Assembly (NCBI GenBank): GCA_020161015.1
Contig: JAIUOT010000017.1
Coordinates: forward strand, 1 to 64,000
DNA: 64,000 bases
Source: Actinomycetota bacterium
Lineage (GTDB): Bacteria; Actinomycetota; Actinomycetes; Propionibacteriales; Propionibacteriaceae
Direction: 5' to 3'
Below the pieces are notes generated by a model, which saw only the letters and a program-made list of their open reading frames with translations, was not told the DNA's origin and searched no databases. A program made the position numbers and the translations under genes. Positions 26,989 to 36,591 of this stretch are shown piece by piece (within the stretch, counting starts at the first letter, position 1; each line of letters begins with the position of its first letter).

Positions 26989-29751
26989 GTGGCACCTCGC
27001 GAATCCGTCGGCCCGATCCTGAACGGGTTGCCGACCAACCTCCCCGACATCGATTCGGACGAGACTGCCGAGTGGCTGGAATCGCTCGACATGATGATCG
27101 ACAACGCGGGACGCAACCGCGCGCGGTACATCATGTTGCGCCTTCTCGAGCGGGCCCGCGACCAGCACCTGGGGCTGCCGTCGCTGACGGCGACCGACTA
27201 CGTGAACACGATCCCGGCCGAGCAGGAGCCCTGGTACCCCGGTGACGTCGACCTGGAGCGCAAGTTCCGCCGGCTGCTGCGCTGGAACGCGGCGATCATG
27301 GTGCACTGCGCCCAGCGTCCCGGCGTCGGCGTCGGTGGCCACATCTCGTCCTTCGCGTCGTCGGCGACGTTGTACGAGGTGGGCTTCAACCACTTCTTCC
27401 GCGGCAAGGACCACCCCGGAGGCGGCGACCAGGTGTTCTTCCAGGGCCACGCGAGCCCCGGCATGTACGCGCGCGCCTTCCTCGAGGGACGCCTGGACGA
27501 GAACGACCTGAACGGCTTCCGCCAGGAGAAGAGCCACATCGTCGACGGGCGGATCCGCGCGCTCCCGTCCTACCCGCACCCGCGCCAGATGCCCGACTTC
27601 TGGGAGTTCCCGACCGTGTCGATGGGCCTGGGCCCGATCGCGGCGATCTACCAGGCGCAGTTCAACAAGTACCTCCACAACCGCGGGCTGAAGGACACCA
27701 GCCAGCAGCGCGTGTGGGCCTTCCTCGGGGACGGCGAGATGGACGAGGTGGAGAGCCGCGGCGCCCTCCAGCTCGCCGCGTACGAGGGCCTCGACAACCT
27801 GACCTTCGTCGTGAACTGCAACCTCCAGCGGCTGGACGGCCCGGTGCGCGGCAACGGCAAGATCATGCAGGAGCTGGAGAGCTTCTTCCGCGGCGCCGGC
27901 TGGAACGTGATCAAGGTCGTCTGGGGACGCGGCTGGGACCCGCTGTTGGCCGCCGATCGCGACGGTGCCCTGCTGAACGTCATGAACTCGACGCCGGACG
28001 GCGATTACCAGACGTTCAAGGCCAACGACGGCGCGTACGTCCGCAAGAACTTCTTCGGCCGCGACCCGCGGACCGCGAAGATGGTCGAGGACTGGTCGGA
28101 CGACCGCATCTGGAAGCTGACCCGTGGCGGGCACGATTACCACAAGGTGTTCTCGGCCTACAAGGCCGCCTCGGAGTTCACCGGCGCACCGACGGTGATC
28201 CTCGCGCACACAATCAAGGGCTACTTCCTGGGCAGCCACTTCGCCGGCCGCAACGCGACCCACCAGATGAAGAAGCTGGCCCTGGACGACCTCAAGCAGT
28301 TCCGCGACCGGCTCGACATGCCGATCACCGACGCGGTGCTGGAGGAGAACCCCTACCAGCCGCCCTACATCAACCCGGGCCCCCAGGACGAGCGGATCCA
28401 GTACGTGCTGGACCGCCGCCGCACCCTCGGCGGCCCCGTGCCCGAGCGGCGCAACCGGCCGCGTCCGCTCAAGCTGCCGGACACCAGCGCCTACAGCGGC
28501 GTGAAGAAGGGATCGGGCAACCAGCCGGTCGCCTCGACGATGGCCTTCGTCCGCCTGCTCAAGGACCTGATGCGCGACAAGGAGTTCGCACCGCACGTGG
28601 TGCCGATCATCCCCGACGAGGCCCGCACCTTCGGCATGGACTCGTTCTTCCCGACGATCAAGATCTACTCCCCGCACGGCCAGAACTACACCCCGGTCGA
28701 CCACGAGCTGATGCTGGCCTACCGGGAGTCGCCGCTCGGCCAGATCATCCACACCGGCATCAACGAGGCGGGCTCCACGGCGGCCTTCCAGGCGGTCGGG
28801 TCCTCCTACGCGACGCACGGCCTGCCGATGGTTCCGATCTACGTGTTCTACTCGATGTTCGGGTTCCAGCGCACGGCGGACGCGATCTGGGCGGCGGCGG
28901 ACCAGCTGGCCCGCGGGTTCCTGATCGGCGCGACCGCCGGACGCACCACGCTGACCGGCGAGGGCACCCAGCACATGGACGGCCACAGCCACATGATCGC
29001 TGCCACGAACCCGGCCGTGGTGGCCTACGACCCGGCCTACGGGTACGAGATCGCCCACATCGTGGAGGACGGGCTTCGCCGGATGTACGGCGAGAAGCCC
29101 GAGGACCTCATCTACTACCTCACCGTCTACAACGAGCCGATGCCGCAGCCCGCGGAGCCGGAGAACGTGGACGCCGAGGGCATCGTCCGCGGCATGTACC
29201 TGCTGAAGGAGGGCAGCTTCGAGGGGGTCGGTGAGGACGCGCGTCGCGCGCAGCTGCTGGCCTCCGGCGTGGGCGTGGCCTGGGCCCTGGAGGCGCAGGA
29301 GCTGCTCAAGCGCGACTTCGGTGTGGTGGCCGACGTGTGGAGCGTGACCAGCTGGAACGAGCTGCGGCGCGACGGCCTGGCCTGCGACGAGCAGCGGTTC
29401 CTGCACCCGGGCGAGGACAACCCCGTCCCGTGGGTCACGCAGAAGCTGCATGGGCGTCCCGGCCCGGTCATCGCGGTGTCGGACTACATGCGCCAGGTGC
29501 AGGACCAGATCCTGAACTGGGTGCCGGGGGAGTTCGCCTCGCTCGGCGCGGACGGCTTCGGCTTCTCCGACACGCGCGCGGCGGCGCGGCGGTTCTTCCA
29601 CATCGACGGGCCGTCGATCGTGGTGCGGACGCTGCAGCAGCTGGCCGCCTCCGGGCAGGTCGACCCGAGCTGGCCGGCGCGCGCCGCCGAGCAGTACCGG
29701 ATCGACGACGTGTCCGCGGGCGCGTCCGGTTCCGCGGGGGGCGACGCCTGA
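26989..29751 (+). CDS. aceE: Pyruvate dehydrogenase E1 component, homodimeric type
   Basis: A 920-residue thiamine-diphosphate enzyme of the homodimeric E1 type. Visible are [57 protein letters not shown] in the N-domain, the ThDP/metal motif [49 protein letters not shown], and [17 protein letters not shown]. It decarboxylates pyruvate and passes the acetyl group to the E2 lipoyl domain; E2 and E3 are not in the window. GTG 26989 was chosen because it gives the family's start and has GAGAAAGG about seven bases upstream. Confidence 0.97.
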   Translation: MAPRESVGPILNGLPTNLPDIDSDETAEWLESLDMMIDNAGRNRARYIMLRLLERARDQHLGLPSLTATDYVNTIPAEQEPWYPGDVDLERKFRRLLRWNAAIMVHCAQRPGVGVGGHISSFASSATLYEVGFNHFFRGKDHPGGGDQVFFQGHASPGMYARAFLEGRLDENDLNGFRQEKSHIVDGRIRALPSYPHPRQMPDFWEFPTVSMGLGPIAAIYQAQFNKYLHNRGLKDTSQQRVWAFLGDGEMDEVESRGALQLAAYEGLDNLTFVVNCNLQRLDGPVRGNGKIMQELESFFRGAGWNVIKVVWGRGWDPLLAADRDGALLNVMNSTPDGDYQTFKANDGAYVRKNFFGRDPRTAKMVEDWSDDRIWKLTRGGHDYHKVFSAYKAASEFTGAPTVILAHTIKGYFLGSHFAGRNATHQMKKLALDDLKQFRDRLDMPITDAVLEENPYQPPYINPGPQDERIQYVLDRRRTLGGPVPERRNRPRPLKLPDTSAYSGVKKGSGNQPVASTMAFVRLLKDLMRDKEFAPHVVPIIPDEARTFGMDSFFPTIKIYSPHGQNYTPVDHELMLAYRESPLGQIIHTGINEAGSTAAFQAVGSSYATHGLPMVPIYVFYSMFGFQRTADAIWAAADQLARGFLIGATAGRTTLTGEGTQHMDGHSHMIAATNPAVVAYDPAYGYEIAHIVEDGLRRMYGEKPEDLIYYLTVYNEPMPQPAEPENVDAEGIVRGMYLLKEGSFEGVGEDARRAQLLASGVGVAWALEAQELLKRDFGVVADVWSVTSWNELRRDGLACDEQRFLHPGEDNPVPWVTQKLHGRPGPVIAVSDYMRQVQDQILNWVPGEFASLGADGFGFSDTRAAARRFFHIDGPSIVVRTLQQLAASGQVDPSWPARAAEQYRIDDVSAGASGSAGGDA

Positions 29752-29833
29752 GCGCGCACCGCTTTGATCCGCGGGCGCTTTCTGGCAGGCTGAATGCCTC
29801 TGACCAGCGTCTCGAGGAAGTGGGGAGGAGCGC

Positions 29834-30259
29834 GTGAGTACCGCGCCCGGATCGACGGCCGGCTCCTCGGTCGTGGCCGCACTGGGCATCACCCCCGGTC
29901 TTGCGGTCCAGGAACTCGGTTGGGATGAGGATGTCGACGAAGGACTGCGGTCCGCCGTGCTCGACGTCCTCGGCGAGGATTTCGTCTACGAGGCCATCGA
30001 GGCCGTCGACGTCGTGCTGCTGTGGTGGCGCGACGAGGACGGCGACCTCGGCGACGGCCTGGTCGACGCCCTCACCGACCTCACGGCCAAGGGCCACATC
30101 TGGCTGCTGACCCCGCGCATCGGCAAGGACGGCCACGTCGACGCCGCCGACCTGTCCGAGGCCGCGCTCACCGCGGGCCTCGCGCTGGCGAACACCGCCT
30201 CGGTGTCCCGCGGCTGGGAGGCCCACAAGCTGGTCCGCCCCAAGGGCGGTCGTCGTTAA
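29834..30259 (+). CDS. DUF3052 family protein
   Basis: A 141-residue acidic protein with ALGITPGLAVQELGWDEDVDEGLR, AIEAVDVVLLWWRDEDGDLGDGLVDALTDL, GHIWLLTPRIGKDGHVDAADLSEAALTAGLA and SRGWEAHKLVRPKG, the whole DUF3052 pattern found next to aceE in many actinobacteria. Function is unknown. Start GTG 29834 with GGGGAGGAGC just before it. The following phosphatase gene appears to begin at or just before its stop codon. Confidence 0.88.
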   Translation: MSTAPGSTAGSSVVAALGITPGLAVQELGWDEDVDEGLRSAVLDVLGEDFVYEAIEAVDVVLLWWRDEDGDLGDGLVDALTDLTAKGHIWLLTPRIGKDGHVDAADLSEAALTAGLALANTASVSRGWEAHKLVRPKGGRR

Positions 30260-30350
30260 CACCGCCACCGGGCGGACCCGCGCGGCGGTCATCGCCGCCG
30301 CGCTCGTCGCGGGCCTGAGCGCCGGCTGCACGGCCGGGCCCGTCGCTCCG

Positions 30351-31214
30351 GTGGCCTCGCCGGCCGCGGTGGCGCCGGTGACCCCATCGGTTTCGGCGTC
30401 CAGCCCCTCGGCCACCCCGTCCGCTGTCGCGACCGCCTCCACGCCGTCGCCGCGAGCGACCAACGCTCCGGCGCTGCGGATCGGGTCGGTGAGCAACTTC
30501 CGGGACGTCGCGGGCGCGGGTCTCCCCCTGGGCGACGGGGGCACCATGGCCACCGGCGTCGTCTACCGATCGGCGAAGCTCTCCACCCTCTCCGCGGCGG
30601 ACCGGCGCCGCCTGGCCAAGGCGGGGCTGTCGCTGGTGATCGACCTCCGCACGACCGCCGTGGTGCGCAACGCGCCGGACCCGTCCATCGCCGGTGCGCG
30701 GTACGAGCTGGTGAACATCTACGGCACGCCGCGCTCACCCCGGCTGGCCTCGAGAACGCCTGCGGCGGCCAAGGCGTACATGCGCAGCCTCAACGTCGGC
30801 TTCGTCGCGGACGCCGGCCAGCGCTCGCGGATCGCCGACGCGCTCCGGCTGATCGCCCGTGCGGACGGGCCGGTGGTGATCCACTGCACGGAGGGCAAGG
30901 ACCGGACGGGCTGGGTCTCCGCCGTGCTGCAGCTCGCTGCCGGTGCCGACCGCGACACGGTCATGGAGGAGTACCTCAGGTCGAACACCTACCGGGCGGA
31001 CGAGATCGACAGCGCCGTCCGCTCGGCGCGCAGGGCCGGCGGCACGCAGGAGGCGCTGACCACCCAGGCGCTCCTCACGGTGGACGCGAGCTACCTCGCC
31101 GCCGGGCTCGACGAACTGGACCGCCGCTACGGCGACATCGACTCCTACCTGTCCGACGGGCTGGGGCTGTCGAAGGCCACCATCGCCGCACTGCGCGCGC
31201 GCCTGGCCGGCTGA
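30351..31214 (+). CDS. Protein tyrosine phosphatase (PtpB-like, Y_phosphatase3), probable lipoprotein
   Basis: The domain begins NFRDVAGAGLPL and has the signature VIHCTEGKDRTGW (C-x5-R with GKDRTG), then YRADEIDS and GLGLSKATIAALRARL, as in PtpB-like tyrosine or dual-specificity phosphatases. GTG 30351 is the first ATG/GTG/TTG in frame, but the frame is open upstream to 30111 and reads a lipoprotein signal (AAVIAAALVAGLSAGC, about 30279-30332) followed by a Ser/Pro/Ala-rich linker. The true start is therefore probably upstream at a non-standard codon or hidden by a base error. It is convergent with a Ser/Thr kinase gene 20 nt away. Confidence 0.85.
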   Translation: MASPAAVAPVTPSVSASSPSATPSAVATASTPSPRATNAPALRIGSVSNFRDVAGAGLPLGDGGTMATGVVYRSAKLSTLSAADRRRLAKAGLSLVIDLRTTAVVRNAPDPSIAGARYELVNIYGTPRSPRLASRTPAAAKAYMRSLNVGFVADAGQRSRIADALRLIARADGPVVIHCTEGKDRTGWVSAVLQLAAGADRDTVMEEYLRSNTYRADEIDSAVRSARRAGGTQEALTTQALLTVDASYLAAGLDELDRRYGDIDSYLSDGLGLSKATIAALRARLAG

Positions 31215-31233
31215 GCGCCGGTGACGGCTCCCG

Positions 31234-33021
31234 TCAGCCCAGGACGCCGGGCAGGTCGGGGGCGCCGGCCTCGTGGCCGGCCAACTGTGCCCGTGCACGG
31301 ATCCTGACCAGTTCCAGCAGCGCCTCGCGTGCGGCGATGGTCGGTGCCTCCACGCTGAAGCTGAAGTGCCCGTCGAACCAGTGGCCCGACATCACGTACA
31401 CCTTCTTCGAGGCAGTGTTGAGGCGGTACAGCGTGCCGACCTGCTCGCCGTCGAGCATCATCGGGCTCTTCGCGGCGTCGGAGTACTTCGTCGTGTAGTG
31501 GTCGGTCGCCTCGTCTGCGTCCTGCCAGAAGCGGTAGCGGATGAGCCCCTGGTCGCCGATCGTGCAGTCGAAGGTGTCGGTGGTGTCGCGATACGGCACG
31601 TAGGTGCAGTCGTCCCACTGCTCGTCCAGCGACAGGTAGACGTAGCGCAGCCCTTCCTCGCCGCTGGGGGCCGGGCACTCGGCCAGGTCGGTGACCGGGG
31701 CGGCGTTCCAGCACTGGACGACGACGGCGACCGGTGAGGCGGTGGTGGTCGGTGACGGCGTGGACACCGGGCTGGTGGCGGGTCCGGCGGCGAACGGCAG
31801 CCGGAGCCCGGAGAAGCCCGTCACCGCCCAGGCGACGAGCGCCACGACCAGCAGCACGGCGACCCCCGCGAGCCACACCAGCGGCGACCTGCGACGCGCG
31901 GGCGTGGGGGGTGCGGCCGGGACGAACGCTGCCGGAGCCGCAGGTGACGGCTGGCCGGGTCCCGGCAGCGCCGCGGCGGGATCCGGCCCCGGGGAGGATG
32001 GCGGCGCGACGGCCGGGGACGGCACGGGCACCGGGGGAGGTGCCGGGACGGGCGGCACGAACACCGCGCCCACGGGGCGGGTGGCGTCGGGGTCGACGGC
32101 CTGCGGGGAGGGCGGTGGCGCGGGTGGTCGCGGGGCCGGCCGGAAGATGCCGGAGTCGGGCTTGGAGATCGACAGCGGCGCGACGCCCGCGGCGAGCGCC
32201 TGCGGGCCGCGGGCCATCGACAGCACCTCCGCCGCGCTCTCCGGCCGCTCGTCGGGGTTCTTGGCCAGGCAGGCCCAGAAGAGCCGGTTGAGCTCGACGA
32301 CCAGCGGGTCGGAGCCCGGCAGCTGGGGGACGGGCGCGTTCAGGTGCGCCATCGCCACCTGCACGTCGGTGCCGGAGTAGACGTTGCGGCTGGTCAGCAT
32401 CGCCCACAGGACGCAGGCCGCCGAGTACAGGTCGCTGCGCTGCGTGGCGGGACGACCCGCGTGGCGCTCGGGGCTCATGAACGCCCAGCTGCCCGCGACC
32501 AGGCCGGGCTGGGTGAGGCCGCCGTCCGCGGTCTGGGCGATGCCGAAGTCGCACAGGTACGCGAACGGCTCGGTGCCTCCGGGACGCAGGAGGACGTTGC
32601 TGGGCTTCACGTCCCTGTGGACGATGCCCTGCGCGTGCGCGTCCCCGAGCGCCTCCAGCACCTGGGTGAAGATCTGGATGGCTGCGGCCGGCGGCAGTGC
32701 ACCGGTGCGGCCGACCAGCTGGCTCACGTCCCCGCCGGCGACGTACTGCATCGCGAGGTACAGGTAGCCGTTGAGGTCGCCGTAGTCGAAGATCTGGATG
32801 ATGTGCGGCGAGTCGAGGCTGGCCAGGATCGCCGCCTCCCGCGAGAAGCGGCCGGCGAACGTCTCCTCCGACGCGAGCCGGGGATCGAGGATCTTCAGCG
32901 CGACGGGTCGGTTGAGCCCGAGTTGCGTCGCCCGGTAGACGATGCCCATGCCGCCCCGGCCGATCTCGGCCTCGACGCGGTATGCGCCGATCTGGTCGCC
33001 GATCGTCGGGAAGCCCACCAT
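31234..33021 (-). CDS. Membrane-anchored Ser/Thr protein kinase (PknB type)
   Basis: A 595-residue protein. Kinase domain, about 8-270: GRGGMG loop, ALKIL lysine, catalytic HRDVKPSNVLL, CDFGIA, and the activation loop SWAFMSPERHAGR. A Pro/Ala-rich linker of about 110 residues leads to one membrane helix (about 385-410, PLVWLAGVAVLLVVALVAWAV) and an extracellular domain of about 165 residues with four cysteines and no PASTA repeats. The outside domain is not one I recognise. A TAGGCT -10 lies at 33056-33051 on the minus strand, with GGGAGTGG as ribosome binding site before ATG 33021. It is convergent with a Tyr phosphatase gene. Confidence 0.92.
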   Translation of the reverse strand: MVGFPTIGDQIGAYRVEAEIGRGGMGIVYRATQLGLNRPVALKILDPRLASEETFAGRFSREAAILASLDSPHIIQIFDYGDLNGYLYLAMQYVAGGDVSQLVGRTGALPPAAAIQIFTQVLEALGDAHAQGIVHRDVKPSNVLLRPGGTEPFAYLCDFGIAQTADGGLTQPGLVAGSWAFMSPERHAGRPATQRSDLYSAACVLWAMLTSRNVYSGTDVQVAMAHLNAPVPQLPGSDPLVVELNRLFWACLAKNPDERPESAAEVLSMARGPQALAAGVAPLSISKPDSGIFRPAPRPPAPPPSPQAVDPDATRPVGAVFVPPVPAPPPVPVPSPAVAPPSSPGPDPAAALPGPGQPSPAAPAAFVPAAPPTPARRRSPLVWLAGVAVLLVVALVAWAVTGFSGLRLPFAAGPATSPVSTPSPTTTASPVAVVVQCWNAAPVTDLAECPAPSGEEGLRYVYLSLDEQWDDCTYVPYRDTTDTFDCTIGDQGLIRYRFWQDADEATDHYTTKYSDAAKSPMMLDGEQVGTLYRLNTASKKVYVMSGHWFDGHFSFSVEAPTIAAREALLELVRIRARAQLAGHEAGAPDLPGVLG

Positions 33022-33108
33022 TCGCCACTCCCTATGCCCTGGGGTGTTGCCAGCCTAGGGGAGGCGTGGCGAGGAGGTCAGCAGGTGCGCCCTAAGATGT
33101 GCGAACGC

Positions 33109-33182
33109 GGGCGCATAGCTCAGTTGGTTAGAGCACCTCCCTTACAAGGAGGTGGTCGGGGGTTCGAGTCCCTCTGCGCCCA
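33109..33182 (+). tRNA. tRNA-Val (anticodon TAC)
   Basis: Acceptor GGGCGCA (33109-33115) pairs with TGCGCCC (33175-33181); anticodon stem CCTCC/GGAGG holds loop CTTACAA with TAC at 33143-33145; the T-arm GGGGG-TTCGAGT-CCCTC is present. The CCA end is not encoded (ACCC follows). The anticodon reads GTA/GTG valine codons. Confidence 0.97.
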
Positions 33183-33293
33183 CCCGCGGGCGGTGGTCCT
33201 CGCCCCTTCGCTGGACCCTCACCGACCCTTCGGAAAGGTATCGGCCTGCGCGCCGAGGGCCGGCGTGCCGGGTTCGGGGGAAGACGGTGTGCG

Positions 33294-35816
33294 ATGCGTA
33301 CCGCGCGCCTGAGGCTTGCGTTCATCGCGGCCCTGGCCACTCTGTTCACCATGACGGGCGCCTCGTTGCCCGCCGCCGCGGCCGATCCGACGGCCGCCAT
33401 CAAGGGCGTGGTCCTGTCCTTCATGGACCCGCTCGGTTTCGCGAGGGTCACGGTGTTCAACGCCGACACCGGGACCGCGCTGAAGTCCGTCGTCGCCGAC
33501 GTCGGCGGCAACTACCTCGTCACCGGCCTGCCCGCAGGACGCGTCCAGGTGCGGGCGACGAAGACCGGCTACCTGACCAGCTGGGCCGACAACGCCCCCA
33601 GCCGGGCCACCGCCCGCATCTACACCCTGTCACCGGGACAGGTCCTCGAGCAGTCCTGGGACCCCCCTGTGCTCTCGCTCGACCTCGCGCCGGAGGCGGT
33701 GGTCACCGGGACCGTGCTCGGCGTCCGTGACGTGCCACTGCCCGGAACCGGGACCCCGGTCGCCGGGGCGAGCGTCACGGTGCTGTCCGAGGACGGACGC
33801 GGCCTCGGCCACGCCGTGACGGACGCCACCGGCGGCTTCCGGGTGGGCATGCTTCCCTCCGGCCTCGTCCGGGTGAGGGCCTCTGCCGCCGGGTACCTCA
33901 CGGCGCTGGCTCCCAACAACCCGTTCGGCGAGGCCCAGACCTTCCCGCTGATGGCCGGGGCGACCACCGGGATCGGGCTCCTGCGCCTCTATGCGCCCGC
34001 GGTGATCCTCGGTGAGGTCCGCTCCGGCGCCGGACCGATCGCCGGCACCGCCCAGGTGAAGGTGCTCGACGCCGCCACCGGCAAGGTCCTCCGGTCGCTG
34101 GTCACCGACAGTGGCGGCGGCTTCCGGGTCGACAACCTGCCGCCCGTGACCGTCCGGCTGAAGGCCACAGCGGACGGCTACCTCGCCGGATCGTCCGGCC
34201 CCTACCCGCTGGGGCCGGGGGTGGAGACGGGCGTCGTCCTCGACCTGACACCGGCAGGGGTGGTCACCGGGTCGGTGTGCAGCGTGGAGTTCATCGACGA
34301 CCTGGGGGTGGTCAGCCCGTGCGTGCCGCAGGGCGGAGTGAAGGTCACAGTCGTCTCCGCGGACACGGGGGCCACCCTCGCCTCCGGGGTCACCCAGGAC
34401 ATCAGCGGCGCGTTCCGGATCGGCGGGCTCCCCGAGGGCAGGGTGCAGGTGAAGGCCGTGGCGCCGGGATGGCTGACCGCCTGGGCGCCGGATGTGGGGC
34501 GACGCGTGGACGCGAAGGTCTTCGACGTCCGCCCGGGAACCCCGACGGACGTCGGGACGGTGACGCTGTACGAGCCGGCGACCGTCTACGTCGACGTGCT
34601 GTGGAACACGGACCCGATTCCGGGGACGGCCACGCTCACCCTGCTCGACACCTCCACCAACAAGGTGGTCCGCACCGTGCAGACCGCTGCCGGCGGTGTG
34701 GCGACGCGGCTCGGTGACCTCCGTCCCGGCAGTTACCGGGTCCGCGCCGTCGCGGACGGCTTCCTGCCCCGGTGGTCGGGCACCTTCACGCTCCTTCCCG
34801 GGCAGGTTCTCGGGCCGGAGTGGGCGCGCGGGTGCATCGTCCTCCCGCTGGAGCTCGAAGGGGTGATCACCGGGAACGTCATGGGGTTCGGCGCCGGCTA
34901 CGACGACCCGGTCCCCGGCGCGAAGGTCGTGGCCGTGGACGCCACGACCGGGAAGGTCCTCGGTTCGGCCACGACGTCCGCGGAGGTCGACCACTACGGC
35001 GACTTCCGGATCGCCGGCCTGCCGCACACGACCGTCAGGCTCAAGGTGACTGCGCCGACGTTCCTGACGAGCTGGGCACCGGGCAGGCGGACGTCTGCCG
35101 AGGCCGAGGTCTACACCGTCCATCCGGTTCTGTTCGGTGAGGCGACCGACGTGGGCGTGGTCGCGATCTTCCGGCCCGCCACGATCATCGGCCAGGTGGT
35201 CAGCGCGGGGGCCCCGGTCGAGTCGGCCAGGGTGACGGTGTTCGACGCCGGTACGGGCGCGGCGCTCCGGTCGGTCACGACCGACGCCGACGGGCGCTAC
35301 CGCGTCGAGGGCCTGTGGACCGGCTGGTCGCTGCAGGTGAAGGTGCGGGCGCTCAAGGACGGCTACATCACCAACTGGGCCGACTCCGACGTCCAGCGCA
35401 CCATGGCGACCGCGACGGTGTTCCCGCTGGGGCCCGGTGACGTGCTGGAGCAGACCGGTTCGGGCCTGCCCTCGCTCTACCTCGAGATCGCCAGGGAGGC
35501 GGTCGTGCAGGGACAGGTCCTGGGCAACTTCGACCCGCTCGACGGTGCGACCGTCACCGTCGTCGACGCCGTCACCGGCAAGGCGTTGAGGTCGGCGGTG
35601 TCCGACGTCACCGGCGCCTACCGCATCGGAGGCATCGGCGCCTGGGGCGGCCGCCAGGTCAAGGTCAGGGCGAGCAAGGCTGGCTGGCGGACGTCGTGGG
35701 CTGACGGTGCGTGGACACAGGGCACGGCGAGGGTCTTCGGACTCCACCCCGGCACGGTGCTCACGCAGTCGTGGGATCCGATGGTCCTGTACCTCGACCT
35801 GCAGAAGCTCGCCTGA
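33294..35816 (+). CDS. Secreted repeat protein with eight carboxypeptidase-regulatory/CnaB-like domains
   Basis: An 840-residue protein with a clear signal peptide (MRTARLRLAFIAALATLF... AAAADP, cut near residue 30). The rest is eight repeats of about 85-115 residues. Each opens with a V-x-G-x-V strand (VVTGTVLG, VILGEVRS, VVTGSVCS, VITGNVMG, TIIGQVVS, VVQGQVLG and variants), then an A-x-VTV-x-D-A-x-TG turn, a GxFRVxxLP strand and a VRAxAxGYLTxWA strand: the beta-sandwich of carboxypeptidase regulatory-like domains. No LPxTG, membrane anchor or enzyme domain is present. Probably an exported structural or binding protein; partners are unknown. It stands alone after tRNA-Val. Confidence 0.85.
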   Translation: MRTARLRLAFIAALATLFTMTGASLPAAAADPTAAIKGVVLSFMDPLGFARVTVFNADTGTALKSVVADVGGNYLVTGLPAGRVQVRATKTGYLTSWADNAPSRATARIYTLSPGQVLEQSWDPPVLSLDLAPEAVVTGTVLGVRDVPLPGTGTPVAGASVTVLSEDGRGLGHAVTDATGGFRVGMLPSGLVRVRASAAGYLTALAPNNPFGEAQTFPLMAGATTGIGLLRLYAPAVILGEVRSGAGPIAGTAQVKVLDAATGKVLRSLVTDSGGGFRVDNLPPVTVRLKATADGYLAGSSGPYPLGPGVETGVVLDLTPAGVVTGSVCSVEFIDDLGVVSPCVPQGGVKVTVVSADTGATLASGVTQDISGAFRIGGLPEGRVQVKAVAPGWLTAWAPDVGRRVDAKVFDVRPGTPTDVGTVTLYEPATVYVDVLWNTDPIPGTATLTLLDTSTNKVVRTVQTAAGGVATRLGDLRPGSYRVRAVADGFLPRWSGTFTLLPGQVLGPEWARGCIVLPLELEGVITGNVMGFGAGYDDPVPGAKVVAVDATTGKVLGSATTSAEVDHYGDFRIAGLPHTTVRLKVTAPTFLTSWAPGRRTSAEAEVYTVHPVLFGEATDVGVVAIFRPATIIGQVVSAGAPVESARVTVFDAGTGAALRSVTTDADGRYRVEGLWTGWSLQVKVRALKDGYITNWADSDVQRTMATATVFPLGPGDVLEQTGSGLPSLYLEIAREAVVQGQVLGNFDPLDGATVTVVDAVTGKALRSAVSDVTGAYRIGGIGAWGGRQVKVRASKAGWRTSWADGAWTQGTARVFGLHPGTVLTQSWDPMVLYLDLQKLA

Positions 35817-35859
35817 GACCACGGGAGGGGGAGGGGCGGCCACCTGGGCCGGCGGGGGC

Positions 35860-36591
35860 CTACCCCGGCCAGCCCAGGCGGGCCGCCACCACGTCCGCCG
35901 CCGTCCCCGGGAACTGCGACCACCCCGGCTCGAGCAGCTCGCGGGCCAGGCGGAACAGACTCCGCGCGCACGTCTCGACGTCGGCGTCCAGGGCGTCTGC
36001 CAGGCGCGCCGCGACATCCGGAAGGGCCTGCTCCAGGCGCCGCAGGGGATCGAACGGACTGCGCGGCGCCTGCGGCGCGAGCCGTTGGCGCAGTGCCTCC
36101 GCCAGGCAGGTCAGCGCGTGGGCGCGGACGTGGGCGTTCCCGGACACCCGCTCACCCCGGCGCACCCTCCCGACGCCGATGTAGAGCTTGGCGAGGAACA
36201 GCGCGACCTGGTCGGCAGGATCGGGCAGAGGGTCGGGGTCGGCGAAGCGGAGGTCGCCGCCGTCGAGCAGCACTTGCCGCTGCGGGTCGCGGATCGTCCA
36301 CGGGCGGCCGGCGCCGAACTCGTAGAGCACGCCGTCGTCATACAGCGCCACGCCACCGTTCTCTCCCTCGTGCGCGGCCATCACCAGGTGCTCGCGGAAC
36401 GGCAGGAACGGCCAGTCCCGGGCGAGTGCTCCGGCCGGCTCGGCGACGAACAGGTTGAAGTCGAGGTCCGACCACCCGTCGCGACGCCCGTCCCCGCCGC
36501 CCGCGGACGAGCCGAACACGACCAGGCTGGTCACTCCGGGCGTCCTGCGGCAGCGGGCCAGCAGCGCGTCGCGGTGTTCGTGCAGCTCCAT
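35860..36591 (-). CDS. Nucleotidyltransferase-fold protein
   Basis: A 243-residue protein with the Pol-beta-like nucleotidyltransferase start: VTSLVVFGSSAGGGDGRRDGWSDLDFNLFV, with the GS motif and the D-x-D metal pair in SDLDF. A helical C-terminal half resembles the substrate domain of aminoglycoside or lincosamide nucleotidyltransferases (LFLAKLYIGVGRVRRGERVSGN), so AMP transfer to a small molecule is possible but not shown. A CATAAT -10 (36603-36598, minus strand) lies six bases upstream of ATG 36591, so the mRNA is likely leaderless. An upstream in-frame ATG would add 39 Arg/His-rich residues and is rejected. Confidence 0.75.
   Translation of the reverse strand: MELHEHRDALLARCRRTPGVTSLVVFGSSAGGGDGRRDGWSDLDFNLFVAEPAGALARDWPFLPFREHLVMAAHEGENGGVALYDDGVLYEFGAGRPWTIRDPQRQVLLDGGDLRFADPDPLPDPADQVALFLAKLYIGVGRVRRGERVSGNAHVRAHALTCLAEALRQRLAPQAPRSPFDPLRRLEQALPDVAARLADALDADVETCARSLFRLARELLEPGWSQFPGTAADVVAARLGWPG

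Noticed and set aside
26260-29892. 1210-codon minus-strand frame opposite aceE
   Set aside because: Low-complexity Val/Arg/His-rich translation typical of antisense frames in very GC-rich DNA; aceE on the plus strand is unambiguous.
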